The notes under the pieces were generated by a model. The model was not told the origin of the DNA and made no database searches. It saw only the letters and a program-made list of their open reading frames with translations. The position numbers and the translations under genes were made by a program. This document shows positions 43,792 through 55,857 of a stretch of 64,000 bases of DNA, one piece after another. Source of the DNA: BP-464 sp963825415 (GTDB taxonomy: Bacteria > Actinomycetota > Thermoleophilia > Solirubrobacterales > Solirubrobacteraceae); contig CAWGTD010000006.1 of assembly GCA_963825415.1 (NCBI GenBank), positions 620,001-684,000 on the forward strand, written 5' to 3'. Every line of letters starts with the position of its first letter. Position 1 is the stretch's first letter.

Positions 43792-44976
43792 ATGAACTCG
43801 TCCGGCTCCGCGCCGGAGACCGCGGACGCCGCCGATCGGCTCAACGCAATCCACGGCGAGATGGTCGAGGCGGTGCTCGCCGGCAGCGGCCTGCAGGAGG
43901 TCGCCGGCCTCGCTGCCCGCGGCGCGGGCGGCCCGGTGGCGATCGTCGTTCCGAAGCTGCACCTCACGGTGGGCGCGCCCGTCGTCGAGCCGTCGCGTCT
44001 GGACGAGATCGAGCGTCACGTCGAGGCGCGCGTGCGCGGCCGCGAGAGCGAGCGGCCGGCGGGCGTGTCCGCCGAGGCGCCGGTGCGTGCCGGCGACGAG
44101 CTGATGGGCGCGGTGCTGCTGCTGGGCACGAACCCGCCGTCGGTCGGGCAGCGCCAGTACCTGCATGCCGCGGCGCTGGCCGCGCTCACCGAGGCCGCGG
44201 TCGAGGAGGCGCGGCTACAGGTCCAGGAGGACCTCCGCGGCTCGCTGCTCGAAGACCTGCGCGCGCGCTCGGCGACCGACGTCGAGGAGACCCTTCGGCG
44301 AGCGGGGCGCCTGGGCTGCGACCTGCGCAGGGGCGCGGTCGCCTTGTGCCTCGAGCTCGACACCGACCGCCCGCGCCACGTGGCCGCGACGGTGACCGGC
44401 GAGCACCCGGGCGCGCTCGTCGAGCACGTCGACGAGCGGCTGTACGCCCTGCTGCCGGCGATCGACGACGACCCCGATCGAACCTTGGAGTCGGCGCGGC
44501 GGCTCGCGGCGCGGGTGCGCCGCCACGGGACGGCGGGGATCTCCGGCTTCTGCGCGGACCCTGCATTGCTCTCCGACGCGCTCGACGAGGCCGAGCTGGT
44601 CGTGCGCGTGCTCGCCCACGCGCCGGAGACGATGCGCGAGGGCACGATGACCGGCACCTACCGGCTGCTGCTGCGCACGCTGGCCGCCTACCCGGAGGAG
44701 ATCCGGGCGCTCTACGAGGACACGATCGCCCCGCTGGCGCGCTACGACGACCAGTACCGCACCGAGCTGGTGGGCACCCTGACCGCCTACCTCGAGGCCA
44801 ACTGCAACACCAACGCGACGGCGGCGACGGTCTTCGCCCACCGCCACACGGTCGCCTACCGCCTCGACCGCATCCGCGAGCTCACGGGCCTCGACCCGAC
44901 ACACACCGAGGACCGCGAACGCCTCGGCCTCGGCCTCAAGGCGCACCGGCTGCTGTCGCCCGCGCTGCCGCGGTAG
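43792..44976 (+). CDS. PucR/CdaR-type helix-turn-helix regulator
   Basis: 394 residues from ATG 43792 (a GTG at 43762 is an alternative). N-terminal half: AAIHGEM-like helices and a GAF-like region (GGPVAIVVPKLHLTVGAPVV); middle GGDEF-related PucR linker (RGAVALCLELDTDRPRHVAA); C-terminal PucR HTH: LVGTLTAYLEANCNTNATAA TVFAHRHTVAYRLDRIRELT GLDP, a textbook match. Such regulators often control the adjacent nitrogen-compound genes. Divergence from glnA and the position before amtB-glnK suggest it governs nitrogen assimilation (inference). Ends before a strong shared hairpin. Confidence 0.88.
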   Translation: MNSSGSAPETADAADRLNAIHGEMVEAVLAGSGLQEVAGLAARGAGGPVAIVVPKLHLTVGAPVVEPSRLDEIERHVEARVRGRESERPAGVSAEAPVRAGDELMGAVLLLGTNPPSVGQRQYLHAAALAALTEAAVEEARLQVQEDLRGSLLEDLRARSATDVEETLRRAGRLGCDLRRGAVALCLELDTDRPRHVAATVTGEHPGALVEHVDERLYALLPAIDDDPDRTLESARRLAARVRRHGTAGISGFCADPALLSDALDEAELVVRVLAHAPETMREGTMTGTYRLLLRTLAAYPEEIRALYEDTIAPLARYDDQYRTELVGTLTAYLEANCNTNATAATVFAHRHTVAYRLDRIRELTGLDPTHTEDRERLGLGLKAHRLLSPALPR

Positions 44977-44997
44977 GGCACACGGCCAGAAACGACG

Positions 44998-45032
44998 GAG
45001 CGCCCGGCCGGCTCCATGCCGACCGGGCGCTC
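44998..45032. terminator. long bidirectional terminator hairpin between the PucR gene and glnK
   Basis: GAGCGCCCGG (44998-45007) pairs perfectly with CCGGGCGCTC (45023-45032); inside it CGGC pairs with GCCG around TCCAT, one mismatch between. It lies between convergent stops (44976 and 45064). No T-run on the plus side; GTTTCGG... follows. Confidence 0.8.
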
Positions 45033-45063
45033 GACCCAGCGTTTCGGTGTTTGTAACGGACCG

Positions 45064-45429
45064 CTAAACGTTGGCCGGGTCGGGGTGGGCCTGGAGGACT
45101 TCCTCGCCCGACTCGCCGGTGCGCACCCGGTAGCTCTCTTCAACGGGGAGAACGAAGATCTTCCCGTCGCCGACCGCCCCGGTGCGGGCGTGCTTGAGGA
45201 TCGCGTCGACGATCGTCTGCACGTCGGCGTCGGAGACCACGCACTCGAGCTTGACCTTGGGGCGCAGGTAGTTGGTCAACTCCGCCCCGCGGTAGCGCTC
45301 GGTGATGCCCTTCTGGCGGCCCGAGCCCTTCACCTCGCTGATCGTCAGCGAAGGGAAGCCCAGGTGCAGCAGGTCCGTCCGGATCGGTTCGAACGCCTCG
45401 TGGCGGATGTACGCCATCACCATCTTCAT
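45064..45429 (-). CDS. glnK: P-II nitrogen signalling protein lacking the T-loop Tyr51
   Basis: 121 residues, MKMVMAYIRHEAFEPIRTDL, then EVKGSGRQKGITERYRGAEL, PKVKLECVVSDADVQTIVDA and TGAVGDGKIFVLPVEESYRV RTGE, the full P-II set (ATP/2-oxoglutarate site GxGRQKG; C-loop TGxxGDGKIF). In E. coli numbering position 51, normally Tyr in RGAEY and the target of uridylylation or adenylylation, is Leu here (RGAEL); Tyr46 is kept. Covalent control at Tyr51 is therefore impossible; binding of ATP/ADP/2-oxoglutarate should still gate AmtB. Its ATG overlaps the amtB stop. Confidence 0.95.
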   Translation of the reverse strand: MKMVMAYIRHEAFEPIRTDLLHLGFPSLTISEVKGSGRQKGITERYRGAELTNYLRPKVKLECVVSDADVQTIVDAILKHARTGAVGDGKIFVLPVEESYRVRTGESGEEVLQAHPDPANV

Positions 45430-46819
45430 GCGGGCACCTCTTGGCTAGTCGGGACCGGGGCAGGCGGGACGCTGCGGTACGGGCCCCCACCGTAGCCCAC
45501 CAGTTCGGGCGACGGAATGAACTGCTCCGGATAGCCGTACATGCCGTGCTCGGAGATGTCCAGGCCGTCCTCCTCCTCCTGTGCGGAGACCCGCATGCCG
45601 TAGGTCTTCTTGATCGCCCAGAAGGCGAGCCAGGAGGCCACGAACACGAAGGCGAACACGGTGACCACGCCGAGCGCCTGCCTGCCGAGCTGGACGAAGC
45701 TGCCCGTGTAGAAGAACCCGCCCTTGCCGACCGCGTTGAACGAGGCAAGCGCGCGGGTGGGTGAAGAGCCCGCACGCGAGCGTGCCCCAGATGCCTGCCA
45801 GGCCGTGCGCCGACAGGGCGCCCACCGGGTCGTCGATCACGCTTGTCGATCGCGTAGACGCCGAGCACCACGATGACGCCGGCCACGAGGCCGATCACCA
45901 CCGCCGCCCAGGGGACCACGTAGCCCGACCCGGCGGTGATCGCAACGAGCGCCGCGATCGCGCCGTTGCCGGCCATGCCGATGTCGATCGCCTTGGTCCT
46001 CCAGTACGCGGTGGCGATCGCGGAAATCACGCCGCCCGCCGCGGCCAGGTTGGTGACGATCAGGACCTCGGCGAAGCGGCCGTCGATGGCGTTGAGCGTC
46101 GAGCCCGGGTTGAACCCGAACCAGCCCAGCCACAGGATGAAGATGCCCAGGCCGAACAACGGCATGTTGTGGCCGGGGATCGCTCGCGGTTGGCCCTCCA
46201 CCGTGTATTTGCCGCGCCGTGGGCCGAGGTGCAGCACGGCCGCCAGCGCGCCGGTGGCACCGATGAGGTGCACCGCGGTCGAGCCGGCGAAGTCCTGCAT
46301 GCCGATGTTGGCCTGCAGCCAGCCGCCGCCGAAGACCCAGCCGGAGGCGATCGGATAGATCACCGCCGAGAAGATCACGGCGTAGATGATGTAGACGCCG
46401 AACTTGACCCGCTCGAGCGTCGTGCCCCAGACGATCGCCAGCGAGACCGCGCAGAAGACGAACTGGAACCAGAACTTGGCCTCGATCGTGGCGTCCGAGA
46501 GGCCCATGATCGGGAACGCCGTCAGCGGATCGCCGTAGTCGCGCAGGAAGAACCCGTGCGTCCCGACGACGTGGCCGAGGCCCCCGCCGAAGGCAAAGGC
46601 GAAACCGATCGCCCAGTACACGATCGAAGCGATCGAGAAGTTGGTCAGGATCTTGGCGACAACCGTTCCGGCGTTCTTGCCGCGGGAGAACCCGATCTCT
46701 AGGAAAGCGAAGCCGGCCTGCATGAACATGACCAGGCAGCCGGCAACGATGACCCACATGGTGTTGATTCCGACGGTGTCCGGCAGCTTCCCTGCCGCGT
46801 CGTAGATGTCAGCGATCAT
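45426..46819 (-). CDS. amtB: ammonium transporter AmtB, two frame breaks
   Basis: About 464 residues. The first ~325 residues are intact: NTMWVIVAGCLVMFMQAGFA FLE, SIVYWAIGFAFAFGG, FQFVFCAVSLAIVWGTTLER, FAGSTAVHLIGATGALAAVL HLGPR (first twin His in VHL), FGFNPGST and IATAYWRTKAIDIGMAGNGA IAALVAITAGSGYV. Then one extra base near 45840 (AAGCGTGATCGA) and one near 45762 break VIDDPVGALSAHGLAGIWGT (second twin His in SAHGLAG) from the C-terminal helix and tail. The tail reaches LDISEHGMYGYPEQF. AmtB conducts ammonia; GlnK, overlapped by 4 bases, blocks it. Divergent from glnN. Confidence 0.92.
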
Positions 46820-46922
46820 GGCGGGCAGTCTCGGCGCCAGGTGGGAGCAGCGTCCTTGGCCCGTTGGCGAAAGATCCGGCGGGCCGCTTGTACCGGCGGG
46901 CGGGCGGCGCCGTTTGGGAGAA

Positions 46923-46956
46923 CCGCACTTTGCGGCGTTTGTCCATTTGGACAAAC
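46923..46956. promoter_or_regulatory. two adjacent inverted repeats in the amtB-glnN control region
   Basis: CCGCA-CTT-TGCGG at 46923-46935, then GTTTGTCCA (46937-46945), TT, TGGACAAAC (46948-46956): a perfect 9+9 palindrome. It is centred 44 bases before the glnN ATG and 128 bases before the amtB ATG in the other direction, a typical place for a regulator of both. The half-site TTGTCCA also occurs before glnA. It does not look like the GlnR consensus of other actinobacteria. Confidence 0.75.
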
Positions 46957-46976
46957 ACACATAGGCGCGCGCCTTC

Positions 46977-46982
46977 TAGATT
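46977..46982 (+). promoter_or_regulatory. -10 box of a probable leaderless glnN transcript
   Basis: TAGATT ends 7 bases before the ATG at 46990, so RNA synthesis would begin at or next to the start codon. There is no ribosome site before this ATG, which agrees with a leaderless message. No good -35 box is seen at 17 bases, consistent with an activated promoter. Confidence 0.5.
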
Positions 46983-46989
46983 GCGCGCC

Positions 46990-49149
<2,160 letters not shown>

Positions 49150-49271
49150 CGGCAGGACGGTCCGCGACCCACGCCGGATAGGGACGACGCGAGAAACCTG
49201 GTCGACTGCCGGGCGTACTTCTGGGGCAGACGTAGACAGCAGCACCTCCACCCCACGAACAAGGAGCACGC

Positions 49272-49539
49272 ATGATCGGAGCCATCATCCTCGGGCTTGT
49301 CGCCGGGTACATCGCAAAGGCGCTCGTCCCGGGAGAGGATCCGGGCGGTTTCGTCATGACCCTCGTGCTGGGCCTCGCCGGATCGCTGATCGGGTTCTTC
49401 CTGTTCACCGAGGTCCTCGGCATCGGCGACAGCGACATCTTCGACCTGGGCGGGCTGATCGGCGCCGTCATCGGCACGGTGCTGCTCCTGCTCGGGCTAC
49501 CGCAAGTTCGTCGGCCGCGGCGCGCCGGCCAGCGCCTGA
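49272..49539 (+). CDS. GlsB/YeaQ/YmgE-family small membrane protein, frame broken near 49496
   Basis: About 88 residues: MIGAIILGLVAGYIAKALVP GEDPGGFVMTLVLGLAGSLI GFFLF, then GLIGAVIGTVLLLL. The family (transglycosylase-associated protein) has three glycine-rich helices and the GEDPGG loop seen here; it is often stress-induced. In the literal frame the end reads LPQVRRPRRAGQRLT (stop 49544); one extra G gives GYRKFVGRGAPASA and a stop at 49539, which fits the family better. AAGGAG lies 6 bases before the ATG. Stands alone after glnN. Confidence 0.85.
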
Positions 49540-49585
49540 CGTAGGCGAAGACCCCATCGCCGGCACGGCCTGCTAGGAAGGGCCC

Positions 49586-51103
49586 GTGCCGGCCCTCGAC
49601 GTCATCGTCGTCGGCGGCGGCCACAACGGACTGGTCGCCGCCGCCTACCTCGCCCGCGCCGGGCGCCGCGTGCTGCTCCTCGAGCGGCGCGCGGAGCTCG
49701 GCGGGGCGGCGGTCAGCGAGCCGGTGTTCACGGGGCACGACGCCCGTCTGTCGCGCTACTCCTACCTCGTCTCGCTGCTGCCCCCGCGGATCGCGCACGA
49801 CCTGGGCATCGGGGTCGAGCTGCGCGAGCGGGCGATCGCGAGCTACGCGCCGTACGAGCGCGACGGACGCGCCGGCGGCCTGCTGGTAGAGCGCGACGCG
49901 ACGTCGGCGGCCACCGCCGCCTCGTTCCGCGAGCTGACCGGGGACGACCGCGAGCACGAGGCGTTCCTGGAGTTCGGCCGGCTCACGGACCGCACAGCCC
50001 GCCTGTTCGCGACCTTTACCGAGCGACTGCCGACCCGCGCCGCCGCGCGGGCGCTGCTTGGCGACCAGGGCTGGCGCGACCTCGTGGAGCGCCCGCTCGG
50101 CGAGACGCTTGCCGAGCGCTTCGACGACGACCTCGTGCGCGGGATGATCGCCACCGACGGGCTGATCGGGACGTTCGCCTCGCTCGACGACCCGGCGCTC
50201 GCCCAGAACCGCTGCTTCCTCTACCACGTCGCCGGCGGGAGCTGGCGCGTGCCGGTGGGCGGAATGGGCGCGATCAGCGCAGCGCTCGAGCGCGCGGCGC
50301 GCGAGGCCGGCACCGAGATCCGCACGGGCGCCGAGGTGCTCGCGGTCGACCCTTCCGGAGAAGTGACCTGGCGCGACGCGGCCGGTCCGCACGCCGCTTC
50401 AGCCGGCCACGTGCTCGCCGCGGTCGCTCCCGCGGTGATCGCCCGCCTGCTCGGCGAACCGGCGCCGGTGCCGGCGCCCGAGGGCGCCCAGCTGAAGGTC
50501 AACCTGCTGCTCGACCGGCTGCCCGCCTTCCGTTCCGGGATCGACCCGACCACGGGCTTCGCCGGGACCCTGCGGCTGCACGAGGCCGCCGGCGAGCTGG
50601 AGGCCGCCCATGCGGCGGCGGCCGCGGGCCGGCTGCCCGAGCGCCCGCCCGCCGAGCTCTACTGCCACACGCTCACCGACCCGTCGATCGTCGACGACGC
50701 CCGTCATACGCTGACGCTCTTCGGCCTGCACGCCCCCGCGCGGCTGTTCGGCGGCGACGAGGACACGCCGCGCGACGCGCTCGTCGAGCGCTACCTCGAC
50801 GGCCTCGACGAGCAGCTCGCCGAGCCGATCCGCGACTGCATCGCCCGCGATGCCGACGGGCGGCCGTGCATCGAGGCGCACACCCCGCAGGACCTCGAGC
50901 GCGAGCTGGGCCTGCCCGGCGGCGACATCTTCCACGGCCCGCTGGCCTGGCCGTGGCTCGAGGACGACGGCGCGCCCGCCGGGCCGTGGGGCGTGGCGAC
51001 GGCTCACGCGCGCGTGTTGATGTGCGGCGCCGGCGCGCGCCGCGGGGGTGGGGTCAGCGGCGTCGGCGGCCACAACGCCGCGATGGCCGTGCTGGGCCGA
51101 TGA
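49586..51103 (+). CDS. FAD-dependent oxidoreductase, phytoene desaturase/PYROXD2-like
   Basis: 505 residues. N-terminal FAD site VIVVGGGHNGLVAAAYLARA GRRVLLLERRAELGG, then the substrate-domain pattern GDDREHEAFLEFGRLTDRTA and VPVGGMGAISAALERAAREA GTEIRTGAEV (family second motif), and the C-terminal FAD part GARRGGGVSGVGGHNAAMAV. It belongs to the CrtI/PYROXD2 group of amine-oxidase-like flavoproteins; no carotenoid genes are near, so the substrate is open. GTG 49586 follows AGGAAG by 6 bases. It ends 4 bases before the palindrome in front of metH. Confidence 0.88.
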   Translation: MPALDVIVVGGGHNGLVAAAYLARAGRRVLLLERRAELGGAAVSEPVFTGHDARLSRYSYLVSLLPPRIAHDLGIGVELRERAIASYAPYERDGRAGGLLVERDATSAATAASFRELTGDDREHEAFLEFGRLTDRTARLFATFTERLPTRAAARALLGDQGWRDLVERPLGETLAERFDDDLVRGMIATDGLIGTFASLDDPALAQNRCFLYHVAGGSWRVPVGGMGAISAALERAAREAGTEIRTGAEVLAVDPSGEVTWRDAAGPHAASAGHVLAAVAPAVIARLLGEPAPVPAPEGAQLKVNLLLDRLPAFRSGIDPTTGFAGTLRLHEAAGELEAAHAAAAAGRLPERPPAELYCHTLTDPSIVDDARHTLTLFGLHAPARLFGGDEDTPRDALVERYLDGLDEQLAEPIRDCIARDADGRPCIEAHTPQDLERELGLPGGDIFHGPLAWPWLEDDGAPAGPWGVATAHARVLMCGAGARRGGGVSGVGGHNAAMAVLGR

Positions 51104-51106
51104 GCG

Positions 51107-51130
51107 ACCTTGACAACATCGTGTCAAGGT
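51107..51130. promoter_or_regulatory. operator-like palindrome overlapping the metH promoter
   Basis: ACCTTGACA (51107-51115), six bases ACATCG, TGTCAAGGT (51122-51130): a perfect 9+9 inverted repeat. The left arm contains TTGACA, an ideal -35 box; TAGCAT at 51136-51141 can serve as -10, eight bases before ATG 51150. A protein bound here would cover the promoter. It could also fold as a hairpin, but no T-run follows. Confidence 0.65.
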
Positions 51131-51149
51131 TGCGCTAGCATGGATGGCC

Positions 51150-54100
51150 ATGGCCGACCGTGACTTCCTGGCCGCCGTGCGCGAGCGCGTCGTCGTATTC
51201 GACGGCGGCATGGGCGCCACGCTGGAGCAGTTCGACCTCTCCCTGGAGGACGACTACAAGCTGCCCGGCCGCGCCCACGAGGCGCTGGTGCTCAACCGCC
51301 CCGACGTGATCGAGGGCGTCCACGCCTCGATGATCGAGGCCGGCGCCGAGGTCGTCGAGACCGACACCTTCCAGGCCAGCCGGATCAAGCTCGGCGAGTG
51401 GGGCCTGGGCGACCACACGCTCGAGATCAACCGCCGCGCCGCGGAGATCGCGCGCAAGGCGGTCGGCGAGCAGCGCTTCGTCGCCGGTTCGATCGGGCCG
51501 ACCGGCCACCTCCCCGCCTCCGACGATCCGACCCTGGGCCAGATCAGCTTCCGCGAGCTGGTCGACACGTTCACCGAGCAGGCGCAGGGCCTGCTCGAGG
51601 GCGGCGTCGACCTGGTGATCGTCGAGACCGCGCAGGACATCCTGGAGGTCAAGGCCTCGATCTTCGGCGTGCGCGAGGCGTTCAAGCTGACCGGCCGCCG
51701 CGTGCCGATCCAGGCCTCGGTCTCGCTGCTGCCCAACGGCGGCAAGATGCTGCTGGGCACCGACATCGACGCCGTGCTGACCACGCTCGAGGCGCTCAGG
51801 GTCGACGTGATCGGGCTGAACTGCTCGACCGGCCCCGAGGACATGCGCGACGCGATCCGCTTCCTTGGCGAGTGGTCGCCGGTGCCGGTGCACTGCATCC
51901 CCAACGCGGGCATCCCGATCCAGGGCCCGAACGGCGAGACGATCTTCCCCGAGCAGCCCGGGCCGCTGGCCGACACGCTTGGTGAATTCGTCGACCGCTT
52001 CGGCCTGTCGATCGTCGGCGGCTGCTGCGGGACCACGCCCGAGCACATCAAGGCGCTTGCCGAGCGCGTCGCCGGCCGCACCCCCGGCCCGCGGCCCGCC
52101 CCGCGCCCGCCGCAGGTGTCGAGCATGATCGCCGCCACGCCGCTGGTGCAGGACCCGCGGCCGGCGATGATCGGCGAGCGGGTCAACTCGCAGGGCTCGC
52201 GCAAGGCCAAGGAGTTCCTCCTCGCCGACGACTACGACGGCCTCGTGCACGTGGCCGAAGACCAGGTCGAGGGCGGCGCCCACGTGCTCGACGTCTGCGT
52301 CGCGCTGACCGAGCGCGGCGACGAAGCCGAGCAGATGCGCCAGACCGTCAAGCGCATCAGCCTCACCCAGCCTTCGCCGATCCAGATCGACTCGACCGAG
52401 CCCGACGTCATCCGCACGGCGCTCGAGCAGATCCCCGGTCGCGCGATCGTCAACTCGATCAACCTCGAGGCCGGCCGCGACAAGGCCGACGTCGTGGTCC
52501 CGCTCGCCGTCGAGCACGGCGCGGCGCTGATCGCGCTGACCATCGACGAGGTCGGGATGGCCAAGACGGCCGACCGCAAGGTCGAGATCGCCAAGCGGCT
52601 GAAGGAGATCGCCTGCGACGAGCACGGCCTCGACCCGCAGCTGCTGATCTTCGACGTCCTGACCTTCACGCTGACGACCGGCGACGAGGAGTGGCGCCCC
52701 TCGGCGGTCGAGACCATTCAGGGCATCCGCGACGTCAAGGCGGCGCTGCCGGAGTGCAAGACCTCGCTCGGCGTCTCCAACGTCTCCTTCGGCGTCGGCC
52801 AGCCGGCGCGCGCGGTCCTCAACTCGGTGTTCCTGCATCACTGCGTCGAGGCCGGGCTCGACCTGGCGATGGTCAACCCCAACCACATCACGCCCTACGC
52901 GGAGATCTCCGACGAGGAGCGCAAGCTCGCCGACGATCTCGTCTTCAACCGCTCCGAGGAGGCGCTGCAGCACTTCATCGAGCACTTCGAGTCGCGCGGC
53001 GAGGAGGCCGAGGAGGAGAAGGCCGACCCCACCGCGGGCATGGAGCCCGAGGAGGCGCTGCACTTCCACATCCTGCGCCGCAAGAAGGAGGGCGTCGAGG
53101 ACTGGATCGACAAGTCGGTCGAGAAGATCGGCGCCGTCCCCACGCTCAACGAGGTGCTGCTGCCGGCCATGAAGGAGGTCGGCGACAAGTTCGGCGCCGG
53201 CGAGCTGATCCTGCCGTTCGTGCTCCAGAGCGCCGAGGTCATGAAGCGCGCGGTGGCGCGGCTGGAGAACTACCTCGACCGCATCGAGGGCTACACCAAG
53301 GGCACGGTCGTGATCGCGACGGTGTTCGGCGACGTGCACGACATCGGCAAGTCGCTGGTCAACACGATCCTGACCAACAACGGCTACACGGTCGTCGACC
53401 TCGGCAAGCAGGTCCCGATCGGCACGATCGTCGACGCGGCCAAGGAGCACGATGCGACAGCCATCGGCCTGAGCGCGTTGCTGGTCTCGACCTCCAAGCA
53501 GATGCCGCTGTGCGTCCAGGAGCTGCACAACCAGAAGCTCGGGTTCCCCGTGCTGATCGGCGGCGCGGCGATCAACAACGATTTCGGCCTGCGCGCGCTG
53601 TACCCCGGCGGCCAGCGACTCCGACGAGGTCTACGAGCCCGGCGTCTTCTTCTGCAAGGACGCCTTCGAGGGGCTCTCGAAGATGGACCAGATCGTCGAC
53701 GACGAGGCGCGCGCGGCGCTGGTCGAGAAGACCCGCTCGGCAGCGATCCGGCTGCGCGAGAAGGGCCCCGAGCCCGAGGCGCTGCCGACCGACGACGACA
53801 GCGTGCGTTCGGCCGCGCGCACCGACGTGCCGGTGCCGACCCCGCCGTTCTGGGGCGTGCGCGAGCTGGAGGTCGACCTCGACGAGGTCTACCCGCACCT
53901 CGACACGCACGTGCTGTTCAAGCTGCACTGGGGCGGCCGCGGTGTGAAGGGCGAGGCGTGGAAGAAGCTGATCAACGAGGACTTCCAGCCGCGCCTGGAG
54001 CGCATGTGGCGCGAGCAGGACTACCTGCGCCCACGCGCGCTGCTCGGCTACTTCCCCTGCTACTCGGAGGGCAACGACGTCGTGGTCCTCGACCCCGACG

Positions 54101-54663
54101 ATCGCGAGACGGTGCTCGAGCGGTTCGTCTGCCCGCGCCAGCCCGGCCACGACCGCATCTGCCTCGCCGACTTCTACCGCCCGAAGGACAGCGACGAGCT
54201 CGACGTCGTCGCCTTCCAGGCGGTGACGGCGGGCGAGGAGGTCACCAAGCTGATGGCGCAGCTCGAGACCGATGGCGAGTTCGCCGAGCAGCTCTTCGTG
54301 CACGGCCTCGGGGTCCAGACCGCGGAGGGCCTGGCCGAGTGGCTGCATGCCCGGATCCGCGACGACCTCGGCATCCCGCGCATCCAGGGGCGCCGCTACT
54401 CCTGGGGCTATCCGGCGGTGCCCGAGCAGTCAGAGCACGAGAAGCTCTTCCGGTTGCTCGACGCCTCCCAGATCGGCCTGGAGCTGAGCGGCGGCTTCGC
54501 CGTCTCGCCCGAGCAGTCCACGGTCGCGATCGTCGCCCACCACCCCGAGGCCACCTACTTCGGGATGAAGTCGGGCACGCTCCCCAGCAACGAACGCCAG
54601 GCAGCCGACGACGTCATCGCCGGCTCGGACCGCGACCCGACTCGACGCGCCGTCGAGGCCTAG
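51150..54663 (+). CDS. metH: cobalamin-dependent methionine synthase, frame broken near 53612
   Basis: About 1,170 residues. Order of domains: homocysteine-binding barrel (VFDGGMGATLEQFDLSLEDD; zinc Cys in IGLNCSTGPEDM and GGCCGTTPEHIKAL near 289), pterin-binding barrel from ~337 (GERVNSQGSRKAKEFLLADD), cap plus B12 domain with DVHDIGKSLV near 728-737 (His is the lower cobalt ligand) and S-adenosylmethionine activation domain (VFKLHWGGRGVKGEAWKKL, RRYSWGYPAVPEQ). One extra C in GGCGGCCAGCGAC breaks the frame between B12 and activation domains. ATG 51150 fits a leaderless transcript better than 51144. It converts homocysteine to methionine. Confidence 0.95.
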
Positions 54664-55821
54664 GGCAGCGGCGGCAACGCCGCGCGCTTGAAGTACATCG
54701 CCGACGTCACCGCGAGCATGGCGACGCGGTTGCGGCAGTACGTGGTCTGGCCGTCGATCTCGAGCACCGGGACGAGCGCGCAGACCTGCATGCGCTCGGC
54801 CTGGCGGTCGTCGCCGTAGAGCTCGGCGAAGGCATAGCGGGCCTTGGCCGGCGCGGTGAACTCGGGGCTGGTGAAGCTCGGGCTGGTCACTGCGACGGTG
54901 AGCACCTCGTGCTCGTGGTCGGAGAGGACGCGCAGCGTCGCGCCGGGAGCGCCCTCGGCGCGCACGCGCAGCGGTGTGCCCGGCTTGACCGTGTCGCCCT
55001 GCATCGCCGACCACTCGCCCTTGCGCTTGCCTTCGAGGAACAGCTTCGGACCGCCCAGGTTGCGGCGGCTCGGCGCTGACGAAGGTGTGGGCGCCGCGCA
55101 GGCCGGCGAGCACGCCGGATACGGAGCGGTCCTCCACGTAGACCCAGGTCGTGGGCTGGCCCGGGCCCTGGCCGGCGACGGTCGCCTTCCAGTGGCTGTC
55201 GCTGCCGCCGGTGACGGCGACGTGGGCGCCCTGGTCGAGCATCGCCTCCCAGAAGCGCAGCGCGGCGTCGTGATCGCCCGTCGCAGGGAACGGCGGCTGG
55301 TAGAACCACGGCAGGTTCCACGCCTCGACGGTGTCGACCGGGACGTCGGAATAGGAGTAGTCCCAGGTCGGGTCGGTCGGGTGGTTGGCCTGCAGCAGGC
55401 CGCCGTCGGCGTGCAGCGCCTGCTCCATCGCGCGCACCGCGGCGGGGCCGCTGTCGCCCTTGTCGTAGATCTTGCGTGCGCCGAGCATCTGGCCGTGGCC
55501 GTGCAGCGAGTTCTCGTAGGCCGGGATCCCCAACACGCCGCCGAAGCCGAATCCCGGGTCGCTCTGCGAGCGGATGTCGCTGTGGTCGGTGATCGCCAGG
55601 AAGTCGAGCCCGCGGGTGGCGGCGATCGCGAAGTCCTCGGTGACGGTCTGGCCGAGGGTGTTGGCGTCCTCGGGGCCGGTGTTGTCGTCGCCGGGCCCGC
55701 CGTAGCTGTCGTGCGAATAGGTGGTGTGGACGTGCAGGTCGCCCGCGATCCATTCGCCGGCGTGCGCCGGCACCGCGGCGAGCGCGAGCACGGCCAGGCA
55801 GCACGAAAGGGCGCGAAGCAT
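54660..55821 (-). CDS. secreted PHP-domain metal-dependent hydrolase-like protein, frame broken near 55063
   Basis: About 386 residues. Signal peptide MLRALSCCLAVLALAAVPAH, then PHP motif I GDLHVHTTYSHDS, motif II DFLAITDHSDIRSQSD, HADGGLLQANHPTDPTWDY and VTGGSDSHWKA (later metal ligands). The C-terminal beta domain (LGGPKLFLEGKRKGEWSAMQ GDTVKPG, LRVRAEG, LSDHEHEVLTVAV) lies in the next frame; one extra C at GAGCCGC joins them. PHP proteins hydrolyse phosphoesters with three metals. Known secreted relatives have no clear substrate. Its stop overlaps that of metH by 4 bases (convergent). Confidence 0.85.
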
Positions 55822-55857
55822 CGATCCCTGAAACGTCCGCGTGGCGGAGAACTTGCG

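Noticed and set aside
51104..51149. Cobalamin, SAM or SAH riboswitch before metH
   Set aside because: Only about 46 bases separate metH from the previous gene and none of the conserved boxes is present.
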